Positions 45,116 through 54,135 of a stretch of 64,000 nt of DNA are shown in pieces. The DNA lies in the NCBI GenBank assembly GCA_035646535.1, contig DASRPD010000105.1:1-64000 (forward strand), given 5' to 3'. This stretch comes from DASRPD01 sp035646535. GTDB taxonomy: Bacteria; Actinomycetota; Acidimicrobiia; IMCC26256; JANYLB01. Under the pieces are notes generated by a model. It was not told the DNA's origin, ran no database searches, and saw only the letters and a list, made by a program, of their open reading frames with translations. Each line of letters opens with the position of its first letter. Position 1 is the stretch's first letter. The position numbers and the translations under genes are program-made.

Positions 45116-47422
45116 TCAGGTGGCCGCGTCGGCCGACGCGGCCGACGTCGCCGAGTCGGGAAGCAGCCGGTACGCGTCGTAGACCGCGTCGACCCGTTTG
45201 ACCGCCGCGAGCACCCAGTCGAGGTGACCGGGATCGGCCAGCTCGAAGTCGAACCGGAGCTTCGCGACCCGATCGGCGCTGGTCTGGCTCGTGCAGGAGA
45301 TGATGTTCACGTGGTGCTCGGAGAGCACCTGGGCGACGTCACGGAGCAGCTTGGAGCGGTCCAACGCTTCCAGCTCGATGGCGACGACGTAGGTCGCGGG
45401 CTGGTCGTGATCCCATTCGACCTCGATGAGCCGGTCGCGCTGGGTCTCCAGATCGTGCGCGTTCGCACAATCGGCCCGGTGCACCGACACGCCGCGGCCG
45501 CGGGTCACGAACCCGACGATCGAATCACCCGGAACCGGTGTGCAGCAGCGCGAGAGCCGAACGAGCACGTCGTCGAGACCTTCGACGTGCACCCCGGTCG
45601 TGCGGCGGGACGTGCGGCCCGGACGGCGCGCTGTGGTCGGGAGCTGTTCCTCTCCGCCGCGCAGCTCCCGCTGCACATGTTGGGTCACGACCCGCGCCGA
45701 GACGTGACTCGCTCCGATCGCCGCGAACAGGGCAGGCGGATCCGCGTAGTGCATCGATGTCGCCACATCGGTGAGCACCGATGAGGCCATGATCTTCTGC
45801 ACCGGAAGGCCATCCCGGCGCAATGCCTTGGTCAGCTCGTCGCGCCCCGCCTCCATTGCGTCCTCACGCCGCTCACGCGAGAACCACTGGCGGATCTTGC
45901 TGCTCGCTCGTGGCGTCTGGACGAACCCGAGCCAATCTCGACTCGGGCCCGCGTTCTCCACCTTGCTCGTGAAGATCTCGATCGTGTCACCGGAGACCAA
46001 CGTCGAGTCGAGCGGGACGAGTCGACCGTTCACGCGAACGCCGATGCAGCGGTGACCGACCTCGGTGTGGATCGTGTACGCGAAGTCGACCGCGGTCGCG
46101 CCCGTCGGCAGCGTGATGATCTTGCCCTGGGGCGTGAACACGAAGACCTCGTCGGTCTCGAGGTCCAGCTTCAGGGACTGCATGAACTCTGCCGGATCGT
46201 CGGTCTCGGAGTGCCAGTCCACCATCTGCTGGAGCCACGCGAGGTCCTCGGCCGGTGCGGGGGCCTCCTTGTAGCTCCAGTGGGCGGCGATCCCGAACTC
46301 GGCTCGGCGGTGCATCTCACGCGTGCGAATCTGCATCTCGACGGGTTTGCCCTGCGACGCGACCACCGTGGTGTGGAGTGACTGGTAGAGGTTGAACTTG
46401 GGCATCGCGATGTAGTCCTTGAACCGACCCTGCACCGGCTTCCACAGCGCGTGAATCGACCCGAGCGCCCCGTAGCAATCCTTCACCGAATCAACGATGA
46501 CCCGAACACCCACGAGATCGAGGACGTCGTCGAACTCCTTCGAGCGCACCACCATCTTCTCGTAGATCGACCAGTAGTGCTTCGGACGACCCGTCACCTC
46601 GGCGTCGATCTGCAGCTCCTTGAATCGGTCTCGCAGAGCCGCCAAGACCATCTCGAGGTACTCGCTGCGTTCCGGTGCCTGGGTCGCGACCATCTGCTCG
46701 ATCTCGGCGTACCGCTTCGGGTGCAACACCGCGAAGGCGAGGTCTTCGAGCTGCCACTTCACGTCCGCGATTCCGAGGCGGTGTGCCAGCGGCGCGTAGA
46801 TGTCCAACGTCTCCTGCGCAATGCGTTGCTGACGGGCCGGGGGCAGCGACGCGATCGTGCGCATGTTGTGGAGTCGATCGGCGAGCTTGATGAGCAGGAC
46901 GCGAATGTCCTTCGCCATGGCGACGAGCATCTTCCGCAGCGTCGCCGCCTGCTGGTCCTCACGGGTCGCGAACTGGACCCGATCCAGCTTCGTGACGCCA
47001 TCGACGATCATGGCGACATCGGCGCCGAGCTCCTGTTCGATGTCGGCGAGCGTGAGTGACGTGTCCTCGACGGCGTCGTGCAACAGCGCGGCCGCGATCG
47101 TGACGTCGTCGAGACCGAGCCCCACGACGATCATCGCGACCCCGAGTGGATGCTGGATGTACGGCTCACCGGATCGCCGTACCTGCTCGGCGTGCGCGGC
47201 ACGAGCGGCGCGGAACGCCCGCTCGATGAGATCGGTCTCGGCCCGCGGGTGGCGACGTCGATACGCCGCGAGCAGGGGTGCCAGCGTGGCGTCCACGTGG
47301 CGCCGCCGCCAGGGCAGCACCGAACGCCGATCGGCGCGGACCCTGCGGGTCTCATCGGGACCCGCAGCGCCCGGCGTCCCCAGCGGAAGGCTGGTCGACA
47401 GGCTGTCCTCGGTGGTGCTCAC
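45116..47422 (-). CDS. rel: Bifunctional (p)ppGpp synthetase/hydrolase (Rel)
   Basis: Controls the stringent response. The 768-aa protein has the HD hydrolase domain with HDAVED (about 115-120), the synthetase domain with RFKDYIAMPKFNLYQSLHT (the RxKD form typical of bifunctional enzymes), TGS (about 440-505, VFVFTPQGKIITLPTGAT), a zinc-finger region CCTPVPGDSIVGFVTRGRGV with nearby Cys/His, and a C-terminal ACT domain. Every catalytic motif is intact. Follows secF by about 70 bases. Confidence 0.97.
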   Translation of the reverse strand: MSTTEDSLSTSLPLGTPGAAGPDETRRVRADRRSVLPWRRRHVDATLAPLLAAYRRRHPRAETDLIERAFRAARAAHAEQVRRSGEPYIQHPLGVAMIVVGLGLDDVTIAAALLHDAVEDTSLTLADIEQELGADVAMIVDGVTKLDRVQFATREDQQAATLRKMLVAMAKDIRVLLIKLADRLHNMRTIASLPPARQQRIAQETLDIYAPLAHRLGIADVKWQLEDLAFAVLHPKRYAEIEQMVATQAPERSEYLEMVLAALRDRFKELQIDAEVTGRPKHYWSIYEKMVVRSKEFDDVLDLVGVRVIVDSVKDCYGALGSIHALWKPVQGRFKDYIAMPKFNLYQSLHTTVVASQGKPVEMQIRTREMHRRAEFGIAAHWSYKEAPAPAEDLAWLQQMVDWHSETDDPAEFMQSLKLDLETDEVFVFTPQGKIITLPTGATAVDFAYTIHTEVGHRCIGVRVNGRLVPLDSTLVSGDTIEIFTSKVENAGPSRDWLGFVQTPRASSKIRQWFSRERREDAMEAGRDELTKALRRDGLPVQKIMASSVLTDVATSMHYADPPALFAAIGASHVSARVVTQHVQRELRGGEEQLPTTARRPGRTSRRTTGVHVEGLDDVLVRLSRCCTPVPGDSIVGFVTRGRGVSVHRADCANAHDLETQRDRLIEVEWDHDQPATYVVAIELEALDRSKLLRDVAQVLSEHHVNIISCTSQTSADRVAKLRFDFELADPGHLDWVLAAVKRVDAVYDAYRLLPDSATSAASADAAT

Positions 47423-47496
47423 GCGTCCGTCATCCTACCGGCGCGAGGCCGGACTTCCGGGCCGGCGGGACCCGTGCGCTCGATCCGATGCCGCAG

Positions 47497-48714
47497 TCAG
47501 CGTCGCTTGCGGCGACGGGGCCGGCGGGCGCGGGGCGCGACGTTGGCCATCGCACCGTCAGCCCGCCGCACGGGGGGCAGGTCGCTGGGGCTGACCGAGC
47601 TCTTGGCGGCCAGCGGTGCCCCGCACTTGGGGCAGAACCGAGCGCTTCGGTTCGCCGTGGCGCCACACGACGGGCACGACACCTCCTCGACGCGCGGCGT
47701 CGGATCAGCCGGCGGACCCATCGGTGGTCCCGTCGCTTCCAGGCGCGCCGCCTGCGCCACGGCGCGCTCGTGCAGCGTCCGCATGCGGGGCTCGCGCTCG
47801 CGCCACCACACCAACAGCGGCGTGGCGACGAAGATCGACGAGTACACACCGGTGACCAGTCCGACGAACAGCGCGAGACCGAAATCGCGCAGGCTGAGCG
47901 CGCCCATGAGCCACGAGCCCACGACGAGGAGGGACACGACCGGCATCAGCGCCACCAGCGAGGTGTTCAACGACCGCGCCAGCACCTGGTTCGTCGACCG
48001 GTTGACCATTGCGGTGTAGGTCAGACCCTTGGCCGTGCCGAGCAGTGGCTCGTTCTCCTTGACCTTGTCGAACACGACGACCGTGTCGTAGAGCGAGAAC
48101 CCCAAGATGGTGAGGAACGCGATGACCGTGGCCGGCGTGACCTCGAAGCCGGTGATCGCGTACACCCCCACCGTGATGAGGATGTCGTGCGTCACCGCGA
48201 CGATGGCGCCGGCCGCCATCTTCCACTCGAACCGCAAGGAGAGGTAGATCGCGATGACGACGAAGAACACGATCAACGCTTGGAGCGCCTTCTGGCTCAC
48301 GCGTTTGCCCCAGGTCGGACCGACATCGCTGACGCTGACCTCCTCGGCCGCGATGCCGCCGTAATCCGCGAGCGCCTGGGTGATCTCGGCCTGCTTGGCG
48401 AGCGGGAGACTCTCGGCCTGCACGCGGGCGCCGTCGCCGTTCACGATGATGATCTTCGAGTCCGCGAGGCCGAACGATCGCATGACGTCACGCACGCCGG
48501 CCGACGAGACGTCGACGTTCTGACTCGCCGTGAACTCCCACGAGGTACCACCCTCGAAGTCGATGCCCAGGTTGAACCCGCCGTGCACGACGAAGCCGAG
48601 AACCCCCGCCAGAATCGCAGTGCCCGACAGCAATGCCCACCGCCACTTGCGGTACATGAACTGGTAGTTCGTCCGCTCGTGGTAGAGGTCCGAGAACCTG
48701 GATCCGAGCCCCAT
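47497..48714 (-). CDS. secF: Protein translocase subunit SecF with C-terminal zinc ribbon
   Basis: Partner of SecD, using proton flow to aid protein release outside the membrane. The 405-aa protein has the first helix, the FNLGIDFEGGTSWEF periplasmic motif, and helices with ITVGVYAITGFEVTPATVIA and LGFSLYDTVVVFDKVKEN. After the last helix the cytoplasmic tail carries CPSCGATANRSARFCPKCG (Cys 347, 350, 361, 364), a zinc ribbon, then a very basic end (RRPRRRKRR). The ribbon is unusual for SecF. Confidence 0.95.
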   Translation of the reverse strand: MGLGSRFSDLYHERTNYQFMYRKWRWALLSGTAILAGVLGFVVHGGFNLGIDFEGGTSWEFTASQNVDVSSAGVRDVMRSFGLADSKIIIVNGDGARVQAESLPLAKQAEITQALADYGGIAAEEVSVSDVGPTWGKRVSQKALQALIVFFVVIAIYLSLRFEWKMAAGAIVAVTHDILITVGVYAITGFEVTPATVIAFLTILGFSLYDTVVVFDKVKENEPLLGTAKGLTYTAMVNRSTNQVLARSLNTSLVALMPVVSLLVVGSWLMGALSLRDFGLALFVGLVTGVYSSIFVATPLLVWWREREPRMRTLHERAVAQAARLEATGPPMGPPADPTPRVEEVSCPSCGATANRSARFCPKCGAPLAAKSSVSPSDLPPVRRADGAMANVAPRARRPRRRKRR

Positions 48715-48739
48715 CAGCGCGTCTGCTCCGTGACGCGCA

Positions 48740-50215
48740 TCAAGGCGTGGCCTCGCTCATGGCCTTCATGTCCAGGCCGGCTTCCATGCCCACGAACGGC
48801 GTGCGGACCAGCGCGCGCCGGCGGGCCAGGATCGACACGAGCGGGTGCATGAAGAAGTAGGAGATGAAGAGGTCCAGCACCGTCGAGACGCCGAGAAAGA
48901 ACGCGAACCCTCGCACCGAACCGATGGCGAGCCAGTACAGCGTTGCCGCACCGATGATCGACACGAGGTCTGCGGCCAGGATCGTGCGCCACGAGCGCAC
49001 GAACCCGCGATCGACCGATGAGCGCACGGTCTTTCCCGTACGCACCTCGTCCTTCAGCCGTTCGAAGTAGACGACGTACGAGTCGACGGTGATGCCCACC
49101 GACACGATGAGCCCGGTGACGCCGGCCAGGGTGAGCGTGAGGCTGATGGTCTGGCCGAGCATCGCCACCAGCGCGTAGATCGCGGCTCCTGCGACCACGA
49201 GCCCGGCGATGACGACCGCACCGAGAAGTCGGTAGTAGACGAGCATGTAGATCGCGACGAGCACGAGTCCGATGATCCCCGACGCGATGCCGGCTCGAAG
49301 CTGGTCCTTGCCCAGCGTCGGCGAGACGCTCTGGACCTTCTGGTCGTTCGGGTCGAAACGGATCGGCAGCGCGCCGTAGCGCAGCACGAGCGCCAGATCC
49401 TTGGCTTCGCTCTCACCGAAGTCGCCGCTGATCTGGGCGCTGCCCTCGAAGGACTCGAACGTCTGGTTCTGGCCCTGGATGACCGGTGCGCTCTGCACCA
49501 CGCCGTCCAGCACGATCGCGACCTGCTTCTGGAAGTTCTCCTGACCGAGCCGGTCCCACTCGCTCGAACCCTCGCTCGTGAAATCGACGTTGACGACCCA
49601 CTCACCGTTCTGGAACGAGGCCCGTGCCCCGCTCACCGCTTTCCCGGTGAGCTCGGTGGGACCGAGCTGGTAGCGCTGCGGGGGACCGTCACCGGTGTCC
49701 CGGCCCGGGAGCACGACGACGGCGTCGGCGACGTCGTCGTCCCGGGAGGTGGTCGGGATATCGGACCCGTCGCTCGGCGGAAGGGTGGTGGTCGTGGAGG
49801 ACGCGTCGGGCGCGATCGTGTCGCCGGGCGCGACGGTGCTCGTGGTCGTCGTCGCCGCGGGGTCGAAGGGCGGAAGGACCGCCAGGACGGGCCGGAAGCG
49901 CAGCTCGGCGGTCTGGCCGATGAGGTTCAGCGCCTTGTCCCGATCCTTCACTCCCGGCAGGTCGACCACGATCGTGTCGCCCTGACGACTGATCTCCGGC
50001 TCGGCCACGCCGAGGCCGTCGACCCGGCTGGCAATGATGTCCTTGGCCTTGTCGATGGCGCCGCTCGACGGGTTGCCCTCGGGATTCAGCGTCACCGAGA
50101 TGCCGCCCTGGAGATCAAGACCGAGGACGGGGGTGGTGCCGGTCACGATCACGGCCGTGAACGAGCCGAAGACGACCACGAGCGTGACGACAAGGAACCA
50201 GGCGTTACGACGCAC
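48740..50215 (-). CDS. secD: Protein translocase subunit SecD
   Basis: A 491-aa member of the RND-like SecDF complex: LGLDLQGGISVTLNPEG near the N-terminus, the P1 periplasmic domain with a Thr/Ser/Asp-rich insert (about 115-160), SGDFGESEAKDLALVLRYGALP, and six membrane helices including GVTGLIVSVGITVDSYVVYFER with its conserved Asp. It lies 25 bases upstream of secF and starts 3 bases after the yajC stop. Confidence 0.96.
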   Translation of the reverse strand: MRRNAWFLVVTLVVVFGSFTAVIVTGTTPVLGLDLQGGISVTLNPEGNPSSGAIDKAKDIIASRVDGLGVAEPEISRQGDTIVVDLPGVKDRDKALNLIGQTAELRFRPVLAVLPPFDPAATTTTSTVAPGDTIAPDASSTTTTLPPSDGSDIPTTSRDDDVADAVVVLPGRDTGDGPPQRYQLGPTELTGKAVSGARASFQNGEWVVNVDFTSEGSSEWDRLGQENFQKQVAIVLDGVVQSAPVIQGQNQTFESFEGSAQISGDFGESEAKDLALVLRYGALPIRFDPNDQKVQSVSPTLGKDQLRAGIASGIIGLVLVAIYMLVYYRLLGAVVIAGLVVAGAAIYALVAMLGQTISLTLTLAGVTGLIVSVGITVDSYVVYFERLKDEVRTGKTVRSSVDRGFVRSWRTILAADLVSIIGAATLYWLAIGSVRGFAFFLGVSTVLDLFISYFFMHPLVSILARRRALVRTPFVGMEAGLDMKAMSEATP

Positions 50216-50218
50216 GAT

Positions 50219-50536
50219 TCAGTCGTCTGAAGCCGGCTCGCCGGCGGTCTCGTCCAGCCGAGGCACGTCACCCTCGGCGCCGGCGGGCCGGCGACGTTGG
50301 GCCACCGCGCCCCGGGCCAGGGTGATCACCACGTCGGGGGCGATCTCCACCTCGAGCGTCGAGTCGGCGATCCCATGCACCGTGCCGTGGATGCCCGAGG
50401 TGGAAACGATCTCGTCGCCGATGCCCACCGCATCGACCAGCGATCGGTGCGCAGCCATCCGGCGCCGTTGCGGCACCACGACGAGCAAGAAGAACAGGAC
50501 GACGAGGATCCCGAGATAGATGATCGCGGCAGTCAT
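50219..50536 (-). CDS. yajC: Preprotein translocase accessory subunit YajC
   Basis: A 105-aa protein with one membrane helix (IIYLGILVVLFFLLVVVPQR, about residues 4-23), then the YajC motif RRRMAAHRSLVDAVGIGDEIVSTSGI, and a disordered tail. Associates with SecDF. Position ruvB-yajC-secD is typical. Confidence 0.93.
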   Translation of the reverse strand: MTAAIIYLGILVVLFFLLVVVPQRRRMAAHRSLVDAVGIGDEIVSTSGIHGTVHGIADSTLEVEIAPDVVITLARGAVAQRRRPAGAEGDVPRLDETAGEPASDD

Positions 50537-50549
50537 GGCCGGGCCGACG

Positions 50550-51617
50550 CTAGTCGAACAGGCCTCGCCCGGAACGGTCGACGGGCGGTGGTGGCGACGC
50601 GAGACCCAGGTGGGAGTAGGTGGCCGGGGTGGCCCTGCGACCGCGGGGCGTGCGCTCGAGGAAACCCTCCTTCAGGAGGAACGGCTCGTAGACCTCCTCG
50701 ACGGTCTCGGGCTCCTCGCCGACCGTCACGGCCAACGTGGCGAGCCCCACGGGACCACCGGAAAAATGGCGACACAGTGCCCCGAGGATGGCCCGGTCGA
50801 CCTTGTCCAGGCCTCGCTCGTCGACCTCGAACAGGGCCAGTGCGTCACGCGCCACGGCCAGACTCACGGTGCCGTCGGCCCGCACCTCGGCGTAGTCCCG
50901 GACCCGCTTCAGCAGGCGGTTGGCGATACGCGGCGTACCCCGGGCTCGGCGCGCGATCTCGGTCGCCGCGCGCGCGTCGAGCGGAACGCCGAGGATGCTC
51001 GCCGCTCGCTCGACGATGGCCATCAGGTCCTCGGGCTCGTAGTAGTCCAGCCGGGCGACGAAGCCGAACCGGTCTCGCAACGGACCGGTGATGAGGCCGG
51101 TGCGCGTCGTCGCGCCGACCAGGGTGAAACGGGGCAGATCGAGGCGCAGCGACCGGGCCGAGGGCCCCTTGCCGATCACGATGTCGAGCTGAAAGTCCTC
51201 CATTGCGGGGTACAGGACCTCTTCGACGGCCCGGGGAAGCCGATGGACCTCGTCGATGAACAGCACGTCGCCGTCATCGAGGTTGGTGAGTATGGCGGCA
51301 AGATCTCCGGCCCGCTCCAACGCCGGTCCGCTCGTCACCCGCAGCGCCACCTGGAGCTCCGCGGCGACGATGCACGCGAGCGAGGTCTTGCCGAGACCGG
51401 GTGGACCGGCAAGGAGGAGATGGTCCACTGCCTGGCCGCGCCCGCGCGCCGCGGCGAGCAGGATCTCGAGGTGCTCCTTGAGGCGCGGCTGGCCCACGAA
51501 CTCGTCGAGCGTGCGGGGCCGCAGCGTCGTCTCCTCGGCCGCCTCCACCGGAGCCGCGGTCGTGCTCAACAGCTCCTCACGACCCGCCTCCCCTCGCCCC
51601 GTCTCCGCCTCGCTCAC
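50550..51617 (-). CDS. ruvB: Holliday junction branch migration ATPase RuvB
   Basis: A 355-aa AAA+ motor. After about 25 low-complexity residues come LRPRTLDEFVGQPRLKEHLE, Walker A LLLAGPPGLGKTSLACIVA, Walker B VLFIDEVHRLPRAVEE, the sensor VGATTRTGLITGPLRDRFG and the winged helix with EEPETVEEVYEPFLLKEGFL. Works with RuvA and RuvC; start overlaps the ruvA stop. Confidence 0.97.
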   Translation of the reverse strand: MSEAETGRGEAGREELLSTTAAPVEAAEETTLRPRTLDEFVGQPRLKEHLEILLAAARGRGQAVDHLLLAGPPGLGKTSLACIVAAELQVALRVTSGPALERAGDLAAILTNLDDGDVLFIDEVHRLPRAVEEVLYPAMEDFQLDIVIGKGPSARSLRLDLPRFTLVGATTRTGLITGPLRDRFGFVARLDYYEPEDLMAIVERAASILGVPLDARAATEIARRARGTPRIANRLLKRVRDYAEVRADGTVSLAVARDALALFEVDERGLDKVDRAILGALCRHFSGGPVGLATLAVTVGEEPETVEEVYEPFLLKEGFLERTPRGRRATPATYSHLGLASPPPPVDRSGRGLFD

Positions 51618-52201
51618 GTCCGCGCCGCCAATCGCCGCAGCGCCTCTTTCAACAGAGCTTCGGCGGCTTGGGCACCGTTGAGGTCGGCGAGCGCGACGCG
51701 GATCTCGTCGGTGCCGTAGCCGAGCTCGATGAGTGCGGCGCGAGCCTCGGCGCGCGCGATCGGTGCTTCGCCGAGACCCTCGCTCAGGTCGAGGTCCGGA
51801 ACGTCCAGGCGCGACTGGAGCTCGAGCATCAGCTTCTGGGCGGTGCGTTTGCCGACCCCCGGCACCGCGGTGAGCGCGTCGATGTCGGCGTCGGCCATCG
51901 TCCGCCGCAGCGACACGGGCGAAAGGACCGACAGGATCGCGAGCGCGAGCTTGGGGCCCACGCCGCTCGCGGCGATGAGCACCTCGAAGGTGTCGCGTTC
52001 GTCACGGGTCGGAAAGCCGTACAGCACCATCGCGTCGTCGCGTACGTGCAGATGGGTGAACAGGAACGCGTTCGTCTTCGGCGCGAGTCCGGTGAGCGCG
52101 CCGAGCGGCACGAGCACGCGGTAGCCGACCCCACCGACCTCGACGAGCACCTCGCCCTCTGGCGCCCGTTCGAGGACCGAGCCGCGCACCGATCCGATCA
52201 T
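51614..52201 (-). CDS. ruvA: Holliday junction DNA helicase subunit RuvA
   Basis: A 195-aa junction-binding tetramer subunit. OB-fold N-terminus MIGSVRGSVLERAPEGEVLV, helix-hairpin-helix segments (AASGVGPKLALAILSVLSP; LTAVPGVGKRTAQKLMLELQ) and a C-terminal RuvB-binding domain (EARAALIELGYGTDEI). ATG 52201 overlaps the ruvC stop as ATGA; the open frame upstream of it is antiphase ruvC. Confidence 0.96.
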   Translation of the reverse strand: MIGSVRGSVLERAPEGEVLVEVGGVGYRVLVPLGALTGLAPKTNAFLFTHLHVRDDAMVLYGFPTRDERDTFEVLIAASGVGPKLALAILSVLSPVSLRRTMADADIDALTAVPGVGKRTAQKLMLELQSRLDVPDLDLSEGLGEAPIARAEARAALIELGYGTDEIRVALADLNGAQAAEALLKEALRRLAART

Positions 52202-52791
52202 CGGGCCGCCTCGCGGGCGAGCGCGGCGCTGACGGCGGCACCGAACCCGTCCCGACCGGCTTCGCCGGCATGAGACCCGGCGCCGGCGTCCGCGGCACCC
52301 GCGAGCGGGACCTGCCAGGAGTGGCACAGCGCGACGGCGAGCGCGTCGGCCGCATCGGTTGGGCGTGGCGGCGCGTCGAGTCGCAGCAGGCGGACGACCA
52401 TGGCCTGCACCTGTGCCTTGTCGGCGCCGCCGTGGCCGGTGACGGCGAGCTTGACCTCGTTGGGGCTGTACTGGTCGACGGGCACGCCGGCCCGGGCGGC
52501 CGCGGCCAAGGCCAGCCCACTGGCTTGGCCGACGGACATCGCGGTGCGCTGGTTCGCCTGGAAGAGCACCCGCTCGACCGCGACCGCGGCCGGACGCAGC
52601 TCGGCGATCAGGCGCTCGAGCTCCACCTGGAGCGCGGCGAGCCGCTCGGCCAGCGGATCGGCCGGTGCGGTACGGATCACGCCGTACGCGACGGGCTCGG
52701 CCCGGCGGGCCCGACCGAGCCGGACCGCGCCGTACCCACAGCGAGAGACACCGGGGTCGATGCCCAACACCGGGCCGGTCGAATCGAACAC
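52198..52791 (-). CDS. ruvC: Crossover junction endodeoxyribonuclease RuvC
   Basis: A 197-aa RNase H-fold resolvase: LGIDPGVSRCGYGAVRLG supplies the first catalytic Asp, VERVLFQANQRTAMSVGQAS the Glu, and TDAADALAVALCH the paired Asp. The C-terminal 35 residues are extra and flexible. First of ruvC-ruvA-ruvB. Confidence 0.96.
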   Translation of the reverse strand: MFDSTGPVLGIDPGVSRCGYGAVRLGRARRAEPVAYGVIRTAPADPLAERLAALQVELERLIAELRPAAVAVERVLFQANQRTAMSVGQASGLALAAAARAGVPVDQYSPNEVKLAVTGHGGADKAQVQAMVVRLLRLDAPPRPTDAADALAVALCHSWQVPLAGAADAGAGSHAGEAGRDGFGAAVSAALAREAAR

Positions 52792-52801
52792 CGGTTCGAT
52801 G

Positions 52802-53530
52802 CTACGACCGGCGGCGCCTCCGCCGGCGGATCCCCCACACCACCAGCAGGACCACGAGGATCCCCACCGCGACCGGCAGCAGCCGTCGGCCCACGGATCC
52901 GCCGCTGACCGCCAGGAGATCGACCGGCTCGGCCTCCGGGCCGTCGATCGTTCGCACCACCGCCGGTGCCGCCGAGGAGACCCCGGGCCGGCCCCCGTTC
53001 GCGGAGGCGTCGACTGAGCGCGGCGGTGGGCTCGCGGGCTCGGCGCCGGCGCCCGGGCCGTCCTCCGGCGCCGGGTCCGCCGTGGTCACCGACAGCACAT
53101 CGCGGTCGAGGTTCTCGACGAACTGTGCGAGCAGCTTCGCCGAGACGTCGACGAGCACGCCCCGACCGAACTGCGCGACCTTGCCGGTGATCGACAGATC
53201 GGTGCTCACGTTCACCTGCGTACCCGAACCGTCGGATGCGAGGGTGAGCTGCACGGTCGCCGAGGCATTGCCCTGCCCACGCGTGTCGCGACCCGACGCC
53301 GCGATGACCGCGGTGTGGGTTGCGTCATCAGTCGACTCGAGCGTCGCGCTGCCCTGGTACTGCGCGGTGATCGGACCGACCTTGACCTTCACGACGCCGC
53401 GATACTCGTCGCCCTCGACCTCCTGGAGCTGAGCGCCCGGCAGGCACGGAGCGATGCGTTCGATGTCGAGGAGAAGCCGCCAGGCCTCCTCGACGGGCAC
53501 CTCGACGCGGAACTGGTCCTCGATGTTCAT
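52802..53530 (-). CDS. coxG: CoxG-type SRPBCC protein with C-terminal membrane anchor
   Basis: A 242-aa protein. Residues 1-150 form the CoxG SRPBCC fold (EDQFRVEVPVEEAWRLLLDI, CLPGAQLQEVEGDEYRG, VKVKVGPITAQYQG). A Pro/Ala-rich linker follows, then one membrane helix (LLPVAVGILVVLLVVWGI) with an Arg-rich end, so it is tail-anchored at the inner face. CoxG proteins recruit molybdenum CO dehydrogenase-type enzymes to the membrane and are tied to quinone transfer. It follows mocA with a 1-base overlap. Confidence 0.9.
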   Translation of the reverse strand: MNIEDQFRVEVPVEEAWRLLLDIERIAPCLPGAQLQEVEGDEYRGVVKVKVGPITAQYQGSATLESTDDATHTAVIAASGRDTRGQGNASATVQLTLASDGSGTQVNVSTDLSITGKVAQFGRGVLVDVSAKLLAQFVENLDRDVLSVTTADPAPEDGPGAGAEPASPPPRSVDASANGGRPGVSSAAPAVVRTIDGPEAEPVDLLAVSGGSVGRRLLPVAVGILVVLLVVWGIRRRRRRRS

Positions 53531-54135
53531 CAGCTGCTCCCCTCCTGGCCCGCGGTCCGCAAGGCCTCCAAGTCTTCGGGTGTGTCGACGTCGACAGGAT
53601 CACCGGTGCCATCGCACGGGACCTCCGTCACCGAATGGGTCCGCATGAGCACGCGGGCACCCTCGTCGCCGCGGAGCGCGCCCGCCTCGTCCCACAACGA
53701 GCGGGCGATGAGGACCGGGTTGGACCGCCCACCTCCGTAGGTGGCCACGGCGAGCTCGGCGCCGGCATCGTGCGCGGCGGCCAGACGCCGATACGCCTCG
53801 GCACCGATCCGGGGCTGATCCCCGAGTCCGACACAGACCGCGTCCACCTGGACCCAGCCATCGAGCAGATCGAGTGCGGCACCCAGGCTGTGGGCGATGC
53901 CCCGACGCCAGCCCGACGACTGGGTGACGATCACCGCTTCCGGCGCAAGGCGGGCGACCCGGCGACCTTCGTGGCCAACGACGAGGACGACGGGCCGTAA
54001 GCCCGACGCACAAGCCGCGTCGAGCGCCCAGGACACGAGTGGCCGGCCGTCGAGGCGAACCAGCGGTTTCGGGTCGCCCTCGTCGCCGAATCGCCGCCCC
54101 CCGCCGGCAGTCAGGACCGCGGCCGCAACGGTCAC
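53530..54135 (-). CDS. MocA-like nucleotidyltransferase (molybdenum cofactor cytidylyltransferase family)
   Basis: A 201-aa GT-A-fold nucleotidyltransferase: AAAVLTAGGGRRFGDEGDPK is the nucleotide-binding loop with its Lys, with CVGLGDQPRIG (DQP motif) and VDVDTPEDLEAL at the end. MocA makes molybdopterin cytosine dinucleotide, the cofactor of CO dehydrogenase/xanthine-dehydrogenase-family large subunits. Position between coxM and coxG supports this over other substrates. Start overlaps coxM by 4 bases. Confidence 0.85.
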   Translation of the reverse strand: MTVAAAVLTAGGGRRFGDEGDPKPLVRLDGRPLVSWALDAACASGLRPVVLVVGHEGRRVARLAPEAVIVTQSSGWRRGIAHSLGAALDLLDGWVQVDAVCVGLGDQPRIGAEAYRRLAAAHDAGAELAVATYGGGRSNPVLIARSLWDEAGALRGDEGARVLMRTHSVTEVPCDGTGDPVDVDTPEDLEALRTAGQEGSS

